Shown in pieces: positions 9,736 through 20,716 of a DNA stretch of 64,000 nt. Below the pieces are notes generated by a model, which ran no database searches, was not told the origin of the DNA, and was given only the letters and a program-made list of their open reading frames with translations. Numbering within the stretch: position 1 is the first letter of the stretch; every line of letters starts with the position of its first letter. The position numbers and the translations under genes are program-made. This stretch comes from Nocardia ninae NBRC 108245 (GTDB taxonomy: Bacteria > Actinomycetota > Actinomycetes > Mycobacteriales > Mycobacteriaceae), in contig NZ_BJXA01000027.1 in NCBI RefSeq assembly GCF_007990755.1, forward strand, positions 1 through 64,000, in the 5' to 3' direction.

Positions 9736-11070
9736 GTGCGTCGTTCGCTGAAAAGCCTTGTGGTGTCGACGACGACGGCTGCCACGATGTTCCTCGGTAT
9801 CGGAATCGTTTGTGGCACAGCCGGTGCCGTGCCGTCCGAACAACGGCAGTGCGCCGTCGTAGACGGACGGAAACCGCAGACCGCGACACCCGAGGAGGTG
9901 GGGCTCGACGCGGCGGCACTGCGCGCCGCGGTGACCTTCGCGGCGGACCCGTCGCGGCTCAATGTGCAGGTCTACCGCCACAACTGCTTGATCGCGACCG
10001 GACCGAGGAACGACCAGACCGGCGGGATCCCGTGGAACCTGTGGAGCAGCACGAAGAGTGTGGTCTCCATGGTCGCGGGCATCGCCGTCGACGAGGGCAG
10101 GCTGCGGCTCGATGCCCCGATCGACACCTACCTCCCGGCCGGGCTCGGCGACGCGGCACACCGCGCGATCACCGTCCGCAGCCTGCTCACCGAGACCTCC
10201 GGTATGCAGGTGGCGGTGGCCTCGGAGGGCATCACCGGGCTGGCGCAGATCGACCCGAACGTGGTGGCGCAGGCGCTGGCCATGCCGATCGAGCGGCCGC
10301 AGGGCGAGGTGTGGAAGTACAGCCAGCGCGCCGTCGACCTGCTCGTCTATGTGGTGCAGCAGGCGGTAGGCACCGACTTCCAGGCCTATGCTCAACGAAA
10401 ACTGTTCGACCCGTTGGGTATTCAACGCACCGACTACCACTGGGCTCGCGACCGCAGCGGCAACACCTATGGCTACGCGCATCTGGTCCTGCCGCCCGAC
10501 GATTTCGCCAAGCTCGGCCTGCTGCTCGTCAATCAGGGGAACTGGCACGGCAATCAGGTCATCTCCGCCGAATATCTGGCCCAGGCCAGCAAGTGGACGC
10601 CGACCAACGAGTGCTACGGATTCCTCCTCGTGGTGAACGGGCCGCGCTGCACCGTCGAGCTGCCCGGACTACCGCCGGACGCGGTGAAGATGGGCGGCAT
10701 GATGCGCCAGGACAACTTCATCGTGCCCAGCCTCGGCCTGCTGGTCAGCTGGACCGGCGTGACCGTTCCCGGTGGCGCGGTGAGCTTTCCGCACGACGTA
10801 CTGCGCGGCATCGTCGCGGCGTTCCGGGAACCGCGCCTGCCGGACCCGGGACCCTATGTGCAGCAACCGGACATCAGCCTCGCCGACCCGATGATCTCGA
10901 ATCCGGACGCCACCTTCGGCGCTTTGGGCCTCGGCCCGTTCGCCTACCCCGGCTGCGGCCCGCTCGAGTGCCTCGGTAAGTCGCTCGCGCCACCCTTCGA
11001 TGATTGGCCGCCCGGCTGTTTCATCCTCGGCTGCCTCGGTTCGGACCCGGCAACACCGGGCATTCGATAG
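9736..11070 (+). CDS. secreted beta-lactamase-fold serine hydrolase
   Basis: 444 residues from GTG 9736; the frame is open to 9697 but the GTG gives a clean signal peptide (VRRSLKSLV start, hydrophobic core, cleavage near AGA-VP). The mature part has the class C/DD-peptidase-like fold: SSTK supplies the SxxK nucleophile and YSQ the general-base Tyr of the second motif. Such exported proteins act as esterases, D-amino-acid peptidases or beta-lactamases. The C-terminal 60 residues are Cys- and Pro-rich and atypical. It is followed after 44 bp by the LuxR regulator on the same strand. Confidence 0.82.
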   Translation: MRRSLKSLVVSTTTAATMFLGIGIVCGTAGAVPSEQRQCAVVDGRKPQTATPEEVGLDAAALRAAVTFAADPSRLNVQVYRHNCLIATGPRNDQTGGIPWNLWSSTKSVVSMVAGIAVDEGRLRLDAPIDTYLPAGLGDAAHRAITVRSLLTETSGMQVAVASEGITGLAQIDPNVVAQALAMPIERPQGEVWKYSQRAVDLLVYVVQQAVGTDFQAYAQRKLFDPLGIQRTDYHWARDRSGNTYGYAHLVLPPDDFAKLGLLLVNQGNWHGNQVISAEYLAQASKWTPTNECYGFLLVVNGPRCTVELPGLPPDAVKMGGMMRQDNFIVPSLGLLVSWTGVTVPGGAVSFPHDVLRGIVAAFREPRLPDPGPYVQQPDISLADPMISNPDATFGALGLGPFAYPGCGPLECLGKSLAPPFDDWPPGCFILGCLGSDPATPGIR

Positions 11071-11114
11071 CACCGCCTGCGTGTGCTGCACTTTTGGATA
11101 GGTAGCGTCCAGCA

Positions 11115-13838
11115 ATGCTCTACGGACGTATCGAGGAACTGGCGGTCATCGATCGTTTGTTGAGTCAGGCCAAGGCCGGGTCCAGCGGCGCGCTGCTGCT
11201 GCGCGGACAACCGGGCATCGGCAAGACGGCATTGCTCGAGTACGCGGCGGCCACCGACGGCATGCGGGTGTTGCGCGGCACCGGTGTCGAGTCCGAGGCG
11301 GAACTGCCGTTCGCCGGCCTGCACATGCTGCTCGGACGGTGTCTGGACCGGATCGAGGCGCTGCCGGAACCGCAGCGGCAGGCGCTGGAAGGCGCGTTCG
11401 GACTGGTGTCGGTGCCGCCGACCGAGCGGCTGCTCGTCGGTCTCGCGGTGCTCTCGCTGCTGGCCGAGCTGGCCGAGGAGACGCCGGTGCTCTGCGTCAT
11501 CGATGACGCCCACTGGCTGGACCGCGCGTCGGCGGAGGCGCTGGTGTTCGCCGCGCGACGACTGCATGCCGAGGGTGTCGCGGTCCTTTTCGCCGCGCGG
11601 GACGGCGAGACCCCGTTCTCGGCGCCCGGCCTGCCCGAGTTGACGGTGACCGGGCTGGCGCAGACCGACGCCGTCGAGATGCTGGACCGGCATGGCAACG
11701 ATCTGACGCCTACCGTCCGGTTCCGCGTGCTGACCGAGGCGTGCGGCAATCCCCTTGCGCTGCTGGAGCTTCCGTCCGCTTTCGCGATCGAGCTGTCGGG
11801 GCCCGGGCGGCCGCTCGCGCTCCCGCTGACCACCCGCTTGCAGGCCGCCTTCTACGGCCAGGTGAGCAAGCTGCCCGAGGCGACCCGGACGCTGCTGCTC
11901 GTCGCGGCCGAGGACACCGGCGACCTCGATCTGGTGTTGCGCAGCGCGGCGCTGCTCGGGTTCGGTCTCGCGGATCTGGTGCCCGCCGAGCAGGCCGGCC
12001 TGATTCGGATCGCCGATCATGTGGTGACGTTCCGGCATCCGCTGGTGCGCGCGGCGGTGTCCCAGGGTGCACCGGTGAGCGGCCGCCTCGCGGTGCATCG
12101 CACGCTGGCCGCGGCGCTGGACGGCTCGAACGATATCGACCGCCGCGCTTGGCATTTGGCCGCGGCGGCCACCGGCCCCAGCGAAGGGGTGGCGGCGGCG
12201 CTGGAGAACACCGCGGCGCGCGCCGGTCGACGCAATGGCCACGCGGCGGCCGCGGCGGCATACGAACGGGCGAGCCAGCTGACCGCGGACCCGGCGGCCA
12301 GGTCACGGCGGGTGACCCTGGCCGCCGAGGCCGCCAACGAGATGGGCGATTTCGACCGGGCCCGTGCGTTGGCCGAGTCGGTGCCCCAGGACGGTGCGGG
12401 CATGGTGCTGCGGGCCCGGCTGCTGGCGCTGCGCGCGGCTGCGGACTTCGGCACGGGAGCGTTACGCAGCGCGCACGCCCTGTTGTGCGCGGGCATCGAT
12501 CTCATCGCGGCCGAGGATGACCCGCACGCGCACGCGCGGCTGACCGAGATGATCTTCCTCGCCTGGCACATCAGTTGGCAGTCAGGCGATTCGGTGTTGC
12601 TCGACCGGACCGCCGAGCGGCTGGAGGCGCTGAGCCTGCCTACCGCCGATCCGCTCGCCCCCGTGTGCCAGTTGCTGATCTGGCTCACCCGACTACCGCT
12701 GGGCCGCCCGGTCACCGATCTGCCCCCGCTGCCCGAGGTGGCCGCCGCCGCGCGCCGGATCAGGGCCGACGACCTGCGCGGCATCATTCTGACCGGCAGT
12801 GCGAGCCTGGCCGCCGGTGCGGACGCCGAGAGCAACGAGCTGGCGGCCTCGGTGGCCGCGCTGCTGCGCAACCAGGGCCGGATCGGCCTGCTGCCAGCCG
12901 CGCTGACCTACCTGGCGACCACCCAGCTCTTCTTCGGCAGATACGCCGACGCACAGGCGAACGCGACCGAGGCGGCGCAGATCGCGCTCGATACCGGGCA
13001 GCCCGGTTGGCACGCCCAGGCCAACTCCATCCTGGTGAATCGCGCTGCGCTACAAGGTGATGAGCAAGCCTGCCGGTCGGTCGCCGAGGCGGGTTTCGGC
13101 ACGGCCGACGGGAGTGCCCTGGGGTCTCCGGGGGTGCAGTGGGGACTGAGCCTGCTCGATCTCGGCTACGGCCGCGCGGAGGCGGCACTGTGCCGTCTGG
13201 AAGAGGTGGTGCGCAACGCGATGCCGTATCGGCTGCCGGTCATCCGCTGCACCCCCGATCTGGTCGAGGCCGCGGTACGGATCGGCGAACCCGACCGCGC
13301 CGCAGCGGCTTTCGCCAGATTCACCGGCTGGGCGGCGCATGCCGGACAACCGTGGATCGACGCGCTCGTGCAGCGCTGCCTGGCGTTGCTCGCTACCGAC
13401 GACGCGGCCGACGGGCACTACCTCGCCGCCCTCGAACTGCACGATCGGACCCGCCCGTTGGAGCATGCGCGTACCCAACTGCTGTACGGCGAATGGCTGC
13501 GCCGCGGGCGCCGCACCATCGAGGCGCGCACTCACCTACGGGTCGCGGTGCAGACCTTCGATCGGCTCGGTGCGACACCGTGGGCCGACCGTGCCCGCAG
13601 CGAACTCGACGCCAGTGGTGCGGCCGTGCCGACCAGTCGCCCGCCCGGCGTCCTCGCCGCGCTCACCCCGCAGGAGTTGCAGATCGTGCGGTTGGCCGGC
13701 CGGGGCATGTCCAATCGCGACATCGCCGCGCAGCTGTTTCTCAGCCCGCGCACCATCGGCCACCATCTCTACAAGGCCTACCCCAAGCTCGGTGTCGCCT
13801 CGCGCACCGAGTTGTCCGCGCTGCCGCTCAGCGACTGA
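11115..13838 (+). CDS. LuxR family ATPase regulator (LAL type)
   Basis: 907 residues, typical of large ATP-binding LuxR regulators. Residues 1-180 hold a STAND-like ATPase with Walker A GQPGIGKT (31-38) and a Walker B-type strand LCVIDDAHW. Residues about 300-830 are helical, TPR-like repeats rich in Ala, Leu and Arg. The C-terminal 65 residues are a LuxR helix-turn-helix (LTPQELQIVRLAGRGMSNRD). These act as ligand-triggered activators. TAGCGT lies 6 nt before ATG 11115, suggesting a leaderless transcript. The target may be a neighbour, but no operator is evident. Confidence 0.92.
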   Translation: MLYGRIEELAVIDRLLSQAKAGSSGALLLRGQPGIGKTALLEYAAATDGMRVLRGTGVESEAELPFAGLHMLLGRCLDRIEALPEPQRQALEGAFGLVSVPPTERLLVGLAVLSLLAELAEETPVLCVIDDAHWLDRASAEALVFAARRLHAEGVAVLFAARDGETPFSAPGLPELTVTGLAQTDAVEMLDRHGNDLTPTVRFRVLTEACGNPLALLELPSAFAIELSGPGRPLALPLTTRLQAAFYGQVSKLPEATRTLLLVAAEDTGDLDLVLRSAALLGFGLADLVPAEQAGLIRIADHVVTFRHPLVRAAVSQGAPVSGRLAVHRTLAAALDGSNDIDRRAWHLAAAATGPSEGVAAALENTAARAGRRNGHAAAAAAYERASQLTADPAARSRRVTLAAEAANEMGDFDRARALAESVPQDGAGMVLRARLLALRAAADFGTGALRSAHALLCAGIDLIAAEDDPHAHARLTEMIFLAWHISWQSGDSVLLDRTAERLEALSLPTADPLAPVCQLLIWLTRLPLGRPVTDLPPLPEVAAAARRIRADDLRGIILTGSASLAAGADAESNELAASVAALLRNQGRIGLLPAALTYLATTQLFFGRYADAQANATEAAQIALDTGQPGWHAQANSILVNRAALQGDEQACRSVAEAGFGTADGSALGSPGVQWGLSLLDLGYGRAEAALCRLEEVVRNAMPYRLPVIRCTPDLVEAAVRIGEPDRAAAAFARFTGWAAHAGQPWIDALVQRCLALLATDDAADGHYLAALELHDRTRPLEHARTQLLYGEWLRRGRRTIEARTHLRVAVQTFDRLGATPWADRARSELDASGAAVPTSRPPGVLAALTPQELQIVRLAGRGMSNRDIAAQLFLSPRTIGHHLYKAYPKLGVASRTELSALPLSD

Positions 13839-13929
13839 CTTTCGCGTTGAATACGCACTGTCACTTCGTTATTCAGTCTTCAGACTGAGGCCGGGCAGAC
13901 CGCCCTTCGGCGCTGGGCGAGCCGCGCGG

Positions 13930-13945
13930 GGTGAGCATCATCACA
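13930..13945. promoter_or_regulatory. CRP-type site with one mismatch
   Basis: GGTGA-N6-TCACA differs from the TGTGA-N6-TCACA consensus at one base. Its centre is about 55 bp upstream of the likely leaderless start of the TetR gene, a permissible activator position. Confidence 0.35.
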
Positions 13946-13992
13946 GAATATTGCACTGTCTGAAATTTTGCAGTTTGTGTTAAATTTTGGCC

Positions 13993-14619
13993 ATGCCACC
14001 GTCCACCCGCGCGGAGTCCCCGGTCGGGCTCCGCGCCCAGAAGAAACGTCAAACCCTGCTCGACCTGTGTATGGCCGCCCGGCGGTTGGCCGTCGAGCGT
14101 GGGTTCGACGCGACGACCGTCGAAGACGTCGCCAAGGTCGTCGGGGTCTCGCCGCGCACGTTCTTCAACTACTACGACACCAAGCTCGACGCATTGGTCG
14201 GCCCGATCGAGGAGATCGGTACCCCGGAAGCCCGGGAAACGTTCATCGCAGGTGGGCCGAGCGGCATGCTGATGCAAGACCTGACCTGGCTCTTCGCCGC
14301 CTCCTTCGAGCTGGAAGAGGAAGTGCGCGAAGCGATTTCACTGGTAGTCGAGCTCATCAAAGCCGAGCCGCGGGTGCTGGCGGGCTTCATGGCGGCCGGT
14401 GTGCGGCAGGAGGCCCTGGTGGGCGAACTGCTCACCGCGCGTGCGGGCGAACCGGTCTCGGCCGAATTCGCCTCGCTCGCAACGGGAGTCATGACGGCGA
14501 TCACCACCCGGGCGGTGATGTCTTCGGCCGAGGACACGACCAGATCGATGACCGCGGCGATACACGAGCACTGCGCGATGGCCGCCCGGCTGTTCGACAA
14601 GCCCGACGACGGAAATTAG
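13993..14619 (+). CDS. TetR family regulator of the adjacent efflux pump
   Basis: 208 residues. The N-terminal 60 residues form the TetR helix-turn-helix (GFDATTVEDVAKVVGVSPRT, then FFNYYDTK), and the remainder is the all-helical ligand-binding domain. ATG 13993 is chosen over TTG 13987; TAAATT lies 6 nt before it, so translation is probably leaderless. The MFS gene starts 12 bp downstream, with its ribosome site overlapping this stop codon, so the two form an operon, usually autorepressed and induced by the pump substrate. Confidence 0.9.
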   Translation: MPPSTRAESPVGLRAQKKRQTLLDLCMAARRLAVERGFDATTVEDVAKVVGVSPRTFFNYYDTKLDALVGPIEEIGTPEARETFIAGGPSGMLMQDLTWLFAASFELEEEVREAISLVVELIKAEPRVLAGFMAAGVRQEALVGELLTARAGEPVSAEFASLATGVMTAITTRAVMSSAEDTTRSMTAAIHEHCAMAARLFDKPDDGN

Positions 14620-16263
<1,644 letters not shown>

Positions 16264-16274
16264 CCGCAACAGAA

Positions 16275-16310
16275 CACCGGGCGGTAGGGCGAAAGCCTTA
16301 CCGCCCGGTG
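16275..16310. terminator. bidirectional terminator, 16-bp stem with GAAA loop
   Basis: The arms 16275-16290 and 16295-16310 pair over 16 bp with a single G-U wobble and a GAAA tetraloop. It lies between the convergent MFS and lipase genes and can serve both strands. Confidence 0.9.
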
Positions 16311-16320
16311 CTGTTTCGGC

Positions 16321-17238
16321 TCAGCCGCACGCGGTGCCGACGTAGCTCGGATCGAGAGCCTTCTTGATGATGTAGGCGACGGTGGGGGATTGGGGCAGAG
16401 TGCCGTGGTCGAAAGTGTCGGTGGCGCAGAGGTCTTGGACCCAGACGTTGTCAACCGTCGCACCGGGGCCTGCCTGGAGAAAAGTGGCTTCCGGTGGGGT
16501 GGAGGCGTCGTCGTGCGTGCTGGCGATCACCGTGTAGTCGATGCCAGGCACGGTGTCGCCCTCGGCGTTGAGTTCGCGGATGAAGTCGCTGCCCACGAGC
16601 TGTTGTGCGGCAGCGATTCCGGCGATCGGTGTCAGGGCGACGGAGAAGCCTGCGGTGCCGCCGGGCGGCAGCCGCGTCGCGACGCCGCGCATGGTCGAGC
16701 CGTGGTTGGTGCCCGCAAGCGAGATCAGGCGGCCGACCGTCTCCGCGCCCCCGCCGACCCGCAGGTACTGGCGCGACATCACCGCACCCTGCGAATGGCC
16801 GACCAGGTCGACCTTCGCCGCGCCCGTGGCCGCGCGGATCCGGGCTACGAACGCCGCGAGTTCGCCAGCCGAGGAACCGATGTCGCCGGTGCCGTACATC
16901 CCCCGCAGCGTGCCGAGCGCGCTCGACGTGTCGCGGCCGTAATTCAGCGAGAAGACGCAGTAGCCTTCGGCTTTCAGCTGCGGGGCCAGGACGTCCCAGT
17001 CGTTCTGGTTCCCCCAGGTGCCGTGCACCAACACCACGGGCCGCGGATGAGCCGAGGTAGGACGGCACGCCCAGTCATTGGAACCTGCGGGTGGCGTGCT
17101 GCCGTCCGGGTCCTTACCGACAGCACTCCCCGTGCCGCCCGGGTCGGGGGCGGCCTGCGCACCCGAGACACCCAGTGCGCAGACAATGCCTGCCACCGCG
17201 GTCGCCGCTGTCAGCCTGCGCCGCCACGTCATCGTCAT
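16321..17238 (-). CDS. secreted alpha/beta-hydrolase lipase
   Basis: 305 residues with a signal peptide (MTMTWRRRL start, cleavage near AQA-AP). The oxyanion region VVLVHGTWGNQNDW, the nucleophile elbow GHSQG (Ser149), and a C-terminal DHGTLPQSP segment with the probable catalytic His match secreted actinobacterial triacylglycerol lipases of the EstA/LipA type. Two widely spaced Cys pairs could form disulfides outside the cell. GAGGAG precedes ATG 17238. It lies 45 bp downstream of the GH1 gene, so the two may be co-transcribed. Confidence 0.88.
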   Translation of the reverse strand: MTMTWRRRLTAATAVAGIVCALGVSGAQAAPDPGGTGSAVGKDPDGSTPPAGSNDWACRPTSAHPRPVVLVHGTWGNQNDWDVLAPQLKAEGYCVFSLNYGRDTSSALGTLRGMYGTGDIGSSAGELAAFVARIRAATGAAKVDLVGHSQGAVMSRQYLRVGGGAETVGRLISLAGTNHGSTMRGVATRLPPGGTAGFSVALTPIAGIAAAQQLVGSDFIRELNAEGDTVPGIDYTVIASTHDDASTPPEATFLQAGPGATVDNVWVQDLCATDTFDHGTLPQSPTVAYIIKKALDPSYVGTACG

Positions 17239-17283
17239 CGAAATCTCCTCTGTGCCGGCTGTTCTTGCCGAGTGTGCGACCGC

Positions 17284-18606
17284 TCAGCGCGGCACGGTGA
17301 CCGGGTCGGTGCAGCTGCCCGGTGCGTCGACCAGCGAGCAGGTCTGCGGTGCCCGGGTCGGCCGGTAGTCGGCAGGGACACCGCCGTCCCGGGTGATGGC
17401 GGTATACGCGGCAACGGCGTCGGTGGGCTTGCGGGTGAGGCTCGGATCGGTCAGCACGTCTACGGTGTAGAGACCGAAGCGCGGGGTGTAGCTGCCCCAT
17501 TCGTAATTGTCGGTGAGGCTCCAGTAGTTGTAGCCCATGATGTTCATGCCGTCGGCCGCGGCGCGCTGGATCCAGTAGAGGGTGTCGCGCAGATCGTCGC
17601 CCCTGGCGTAGCCGTCGGGGCGCGGCAGCCCGTTCTCGGTGGGCATGCCGTTCTCCACAATGTACAGCGGCTTGCCCGGAAACTCGCGCGAATAGTGTTG
17701 CAGCGCATAGTAGATGCCCTCGGGCTGCAAGGGGTTCTGCCAGAGCCGGGTCAGGTTCTGCGCCATGGCCGTCACGGTGTCGGGGGAGCTGCCGTAGTAG
17801 TAGTCGATGCCGATGTAGTCGAGTCGCGCGGCGATCTTGTCCACGAACGGCTTGTTGATCGCCGCCTCACCGCCGGGGATGTAGGCGACGTTGCTCGTGA
17901 CCAGCGCACCGGGCTGGACCTGGTGGATGTGGTCGTAGACGGCGTTGTGCGCCTGGGCGAGCCGGTCCTGCATGGCGGGGATATCGGTGGCCGCGAGTCC
18001 GCCGTGGCGCAGCTCGTTGAGGCCGTAGAAGGTCGGCTCGTTGAAGGTCACCCAGAGCGGGTTGCCCGCGGCGTAGCGGTCGACCACCGTGCGCGCGTTG
18101 GCGAGCCAATCCTCGACCATGCCCGGGTTGCGCCAGCCGTCTCGGTCCACCGCCCAACCGGGGAACACCCAGTGGTCCAGCGTGATCATCGGACGCATGC
18201 CCGCAGCGGTGATCTTCGCGATCACCTTGTCGTAGAAGCGGAATCCCTCGTCGGACCACACGCCGGGTTGCGGCTGCACCCGGGCCCATTCCACGCTGAT
18301 TCGGAACACGCGCACGCCGAGCCCGGCGGCCAGGTCGATGTCGGCGGCGTAGCGATTGTAGAAGTCGACCGAATTCCCGTAGGGGTCCTCGGTTTTGCCC
18401 GCGGCGACGTAGCGGCTCCAATTGCTGTCCGGCGCATGGCCTTCGGACTGATACCCGGAGGCGGCCACGCCGAACAGGAAGTCCGGGCCCAACGGCGCGA
18501 CCTGCGCGGGCGGTTCGGGTCGCGCGGCGGCCGAGGCGGGCAGGCCGGTCAGCACGGTGGCGGCGGCCAGGGCGGCGACGCCGAGGCCGCGAAGACGGAA
18601 TCGCAT
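17284..18606 (-). CDS. secreted glycoside hydrolase family 1 beta-glycosidase
   Basis: 440 residues with a signal peptide (MRFRLRGLGVAAL, cleavage near ASA-AA). The TIM-barrel enzyme has both GH1 glutamates: the acid/base in WVTFNEP (Glu190) and the nucleophile in YIVENG (Glu318). The FLFGVAASGYQSEG N-terminal signature and YWSLTDNYEW near the end are also typical. The two Glu are 128 residues apart, closer than in larger plant-type GH1 enzymes. Export is unusual for GH1, which is most often cytoplasmic. It is divergent from a TetR gene, with a strong operator between them. Confidence 0.9.
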   Translation of the reverse strand: MRFRLRGLGVAALAAATVLTGLPASAAARPEPPAQVAPLGPDFLFGVAASGYQSEGHAPDSNWSRYVAAGKTEDPYGNSVDFYNRYAADIDLAAGLGVRVFRISVEWARVQPQPGVWSDEGFRFYDKVIAKITAAGMRPMITLDHWVFPGWAVDRDGWRNPGMVEDWLANARTVVDRYAAGNPLWVTFNEPTFYGLNELRHGGLAATDIPAMQDRLAQAHNAVYDHIHQVQPGALVTSNVAYIPGGEAAINKPFVDKIAARLDYIGIDYYYGSSPDTVTAMAQNLTRLWQNPLQPEGIYYALQHYSREFPGKPLYIVENGMPTENGLPRPDGYARGDDLRDTLYWIQRAAADGMNIMGYNYWSLTDNYEWGSYTPRFGLYTVDVLTDPSLTRKPTDAVAAYTAITRDGGVPADYRPTRAPQTCSLVDAPGSCTDPVTVPR

Positions 18607-18665
18607 CGGGGAGTGCTCCCGTTCGTTGTGGTGGCAAGCCAGGACCTCGGGCGCGGGTCCGATTT

Positions 18666-18690
18666 GAAAACCGTACAGCGCTCGGTTTTC
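18666..18690. promoter_or_regulatory. TetR-type operator between GH1 and TetR genes
   Basis: GAAAACCG and CGGTTTTC form a perfect 8+8 dyad around a 9-bp spacer. It lies 60 bp from the GH1 start and 41 bp before the TetR start chosen here, so one protein could control both genes. Confidence 0.7.
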
Positions 18691-18730
18691 GGTGGCAAGG
18701 TCCGATACATCCCATGCCTACACTGGCTCG

Positions 18731-19300
18731 GTGGCGAAACGGGGCCCCTACGGCAAAGGCATCGAACGACGGGAGCAAATCCTCGATGCCGCGCTGCGCA
18801 CCATCGCCGAGCGCGGCTATCTGGCCACCTCGGTCGCCGAGCTGGCCGAAGCGGTCGGCCTGAGCCAGGGCGGGCTGCTGCACTACTTCGGGTCGAAAGA
18901 GGAGCTGTTCGTCGCGGTGCTGCGCAAACGCGACGAGATCGACGTCGCGGGCCTGCACGGCCCCGCGCCGGCCGCGTTCGTGGCGCTGGTCCGGCGCAAC
19001 ACGAAGGTTCCCGGACTGATCGAGCTCTTCACCCACATGCAGGCGGCTGCGGCCGATCCACGCCATCCGGCGCACGACTACATGCTGGAGCGCTATCGGG
19101 TCGGCACCGCGGCGTTCGCACAGGCCCTGCGCGAGATGCAGCAGGATGGCACGCTGAGCAGGAAAGTCGACCCCGACGCCGCAGCCACCATGTTCTTCGC
19201 GCTGGCCGACGGTTTACAGGCGCGCTGGTTGATCGACCCGGCGATCGACATGGCGGCTCAGCTCGAGGACGCTTGGCGGCGATACGCGGGGGACAACTAG
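18731..19300 (+). CDS. TetR family regulator of the GH1/lipase genes
   Basis: 189 residues from GTG 18731. The frame opens at 18692, but that start would directly abut the operator, and TACACT sits 6 nt before GTG 18731 as in leaderless genes. The N-terminal domain (GYLATSVAELAEAVGLSQGG, then LLHYFGSKEELF) is a clear TetR helix-turn-helix. The C-terminal part matches regulators with the TetR_C_6-like helical domain (inference). It is divergent from the secreted glycosidase, probably its target, with induction by a sugar or glycoside breakdown product. Confidence 0.88.
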   Translation: MAKRGPYGKGIERREQILDAALRTIAERGYLATSVAELAEAVGLSQGGLLHYFGSKEELFVAVLRKRDEIDVAGLHGPAPAAFVALVRRNTKVPGLIELFTHMQAAAADPRHPAHDYMLERYRVGTAAFAQALREMQQDGTLSRKVDPDAAATMFFALADGLQARWLIDPAIDMAAQLEDAWRRYAGDN

Positions 19301-19328
19301 GGCCTGTCCGGCAGCGCCGAAGTATCCC

Positions 19329-20339
19329 TCACTCGGCCGATTGCAGGCGACGGGCCTGCTGCATGGTGGACAGCATGGCGAGAGTCGCTTCGGCGCCTTG
19401 GTTCTCGTTGCGTCCGGTGGGTTCCAGCCCGTCGCAGCAACCGCCGCTGTTCGGGTCCATGAGCGGCGTCGAGACATCGTTCTCGCCACGGAACCAGGCC
19501 TCGCACAACATGACCGCGTCCCGCCAATGATGGTCGTGGGTGTCGTCGTAGGCACGGGCGCAGGCATCGGCCAGGCTGGCGACCTCGATCGGCTGCTGGT
19601 CGAAACCGGGACGCTTCTCGCCCGTCGCCCAGCCGTCGATCGGGGTGACCGACAGGTGGTCGCCTGCCGTCTCGGTCTCCAGCAGCCAGCGCAGCATCGC
19701 CAATCCATCGGCGTGCGTGCGGTTCTGACCCGGCGCGGCACCGGCCACCAGCAGCGCTTCGGCCAGCACGGCGTTGGCGTAGTGCAACCGGGGCTCGGGC
19801 CACCGCCAGTCGAGACGGCGGGTCGGCGGTCCGATCAGGGCCGCGGTATCGACCAATATTGCTTGGGCCGCGTGGTTTCCGGGGTTCGCGTGCAGCACCT
19901 CGGCGGCACCGAGTGCGGCGAAGGCCATCGCCCGCGGGAACTGGGAACGCTGCTTGGCGCCGATAGTGAAGTGTGCCAAGGCCTTTTCGGCCAGGTCGGG
20001 TCTGCGGGCGGCGGCGGTGCCCAGCGCCCAGAGGGCACGGCCCCAATGATCCTCGACGGTCGGTTCGTCCTGCCAGTTCAGATCCTTACCGCGGCGATTG
20101 TGGCAGCGGCCGTCCTCGGTGAGCGCCGCGATGACGAAGCGCGTGTACACCTGGGCGAGCGCGTTCAGCTCGTCGGTCGGCTCGGGTTCGCGGGCCGCCA
20201 CGACGAGGGCCCGCGCGACATCGTCTACGCAGTAACCGTTCTCGTGCCGCGGCGTGGTGAGCCTGGCGTGTTCGAAGATGCCGACGTCGTCGCTGAGTCG
20301 TGCCAGGTGGGCGTAGGAGATGGTGATGGTTTCGCTCAT
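19329..20339 (-). CDS. (alpha/alpha)6-barrel glycosidase-like protein
   Basis: 336 residues, no signal peptide. It has the helical repeat pattern of an (alpha/alpha)6-toroid (HENGYCVDDVARALVVA, DHWGRALWALGTAA, LHYANAVLAEALLVA, ASLADACARAYDDT) with several conserved Asp/Glu-His pairs. Proteins of this type are often encoded beside GT4 glycosyltransferases and GH130 phosphorylases in carbohydrate clusters. It is divergent from a GT4 gene 377 bp away; no GH130 gene is present here. It ends 28 bp after the convergent TetR gene. Substrate unknown. Confidence 0.6.
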   Translation of the reverse strand: MSETITISYAHLARLSDDVGIFEHARLTTPRHENGYCVDDVARALVVAAREPEPTDELNALAQVYTRFVIAALTEDGRCHNRRGKDLNWQDEPTVEDHWGRALWALGTAAARRPDLAEKALAHFTIGAKQRSQFPRAMAFAALGAAEVLHANPGNHAAQAILVDTAALIGPPTRRLDWRWPEPRLHYANAVLAEALLVAGAAPGQNRTHADGLAMLRWLLETETAGDHLSVTPIDGWATGEKRPGFDQQPIEVASLADACARAYDDTHDHHWRDAVMLCEAWFRGENDVSTPLMDPNSGGCCDGLEPTGRNENQGAEATLAMLSTMQQARRLQSAE

Positions 20340-20716
20340 GCTGTAGCCAACTTCGCATCGGCTTGTCGCGTCTCTGCGGCAAGCGCATGGTATGTCCCGT
20401 GCGGAAAATCCGTCGATACCACCGGTTTACCCGCTGTGACGGCATCTATCAGAACTCCGGATGTCTGACCCAATGTCAGCCTTCCTGATTCGAGTCAGCG
20501 CCGCCGGTGCCGCTGTCTGCCCAGCCACTCGATTGGCTGATCGTGTTGCGCGGAGGCGCTCGAGAATCCGGTCCGGAACACGACACGGGCGGATCGACCA
20601 CTAGGCCTCGATGGTAACACTCGGGTGGCGCATAACCGCCGTGATAGAGTAGTGGCATCAGTCCGCCCGTTCCGGGACGGCTCTCGGCGGTGAATTCGCC
20701 AGTAATCGAGGATTAT
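20340..20716. promoter_or_regulatory. divergent promoter region
   Basis: No credible gene. Nearest the GT4 gene a TAGAGT box (about 20646) could be its -10. A 15-bp sequence, TCGGCGGTGAATTCG (20684-20698), recurs exactly at 21790-21804 just after the GT4 gene. Confidence 0.45.

Noticed and set aside
13873-13888. TCAGTCT-TC-AGACTGA dyad after the LuxR gene
   Set aside because: Too short to call as terminator (no T-tract) and too far from the TetR start to claim as its operator.
16390-19530. 1046-codon plus-strand open frame
   Set aside because: It runs antisense through the lipase and GH1 genes, both with intact catalytic motifs and signal peptides; composition is typical of GC-rich shadow frames.
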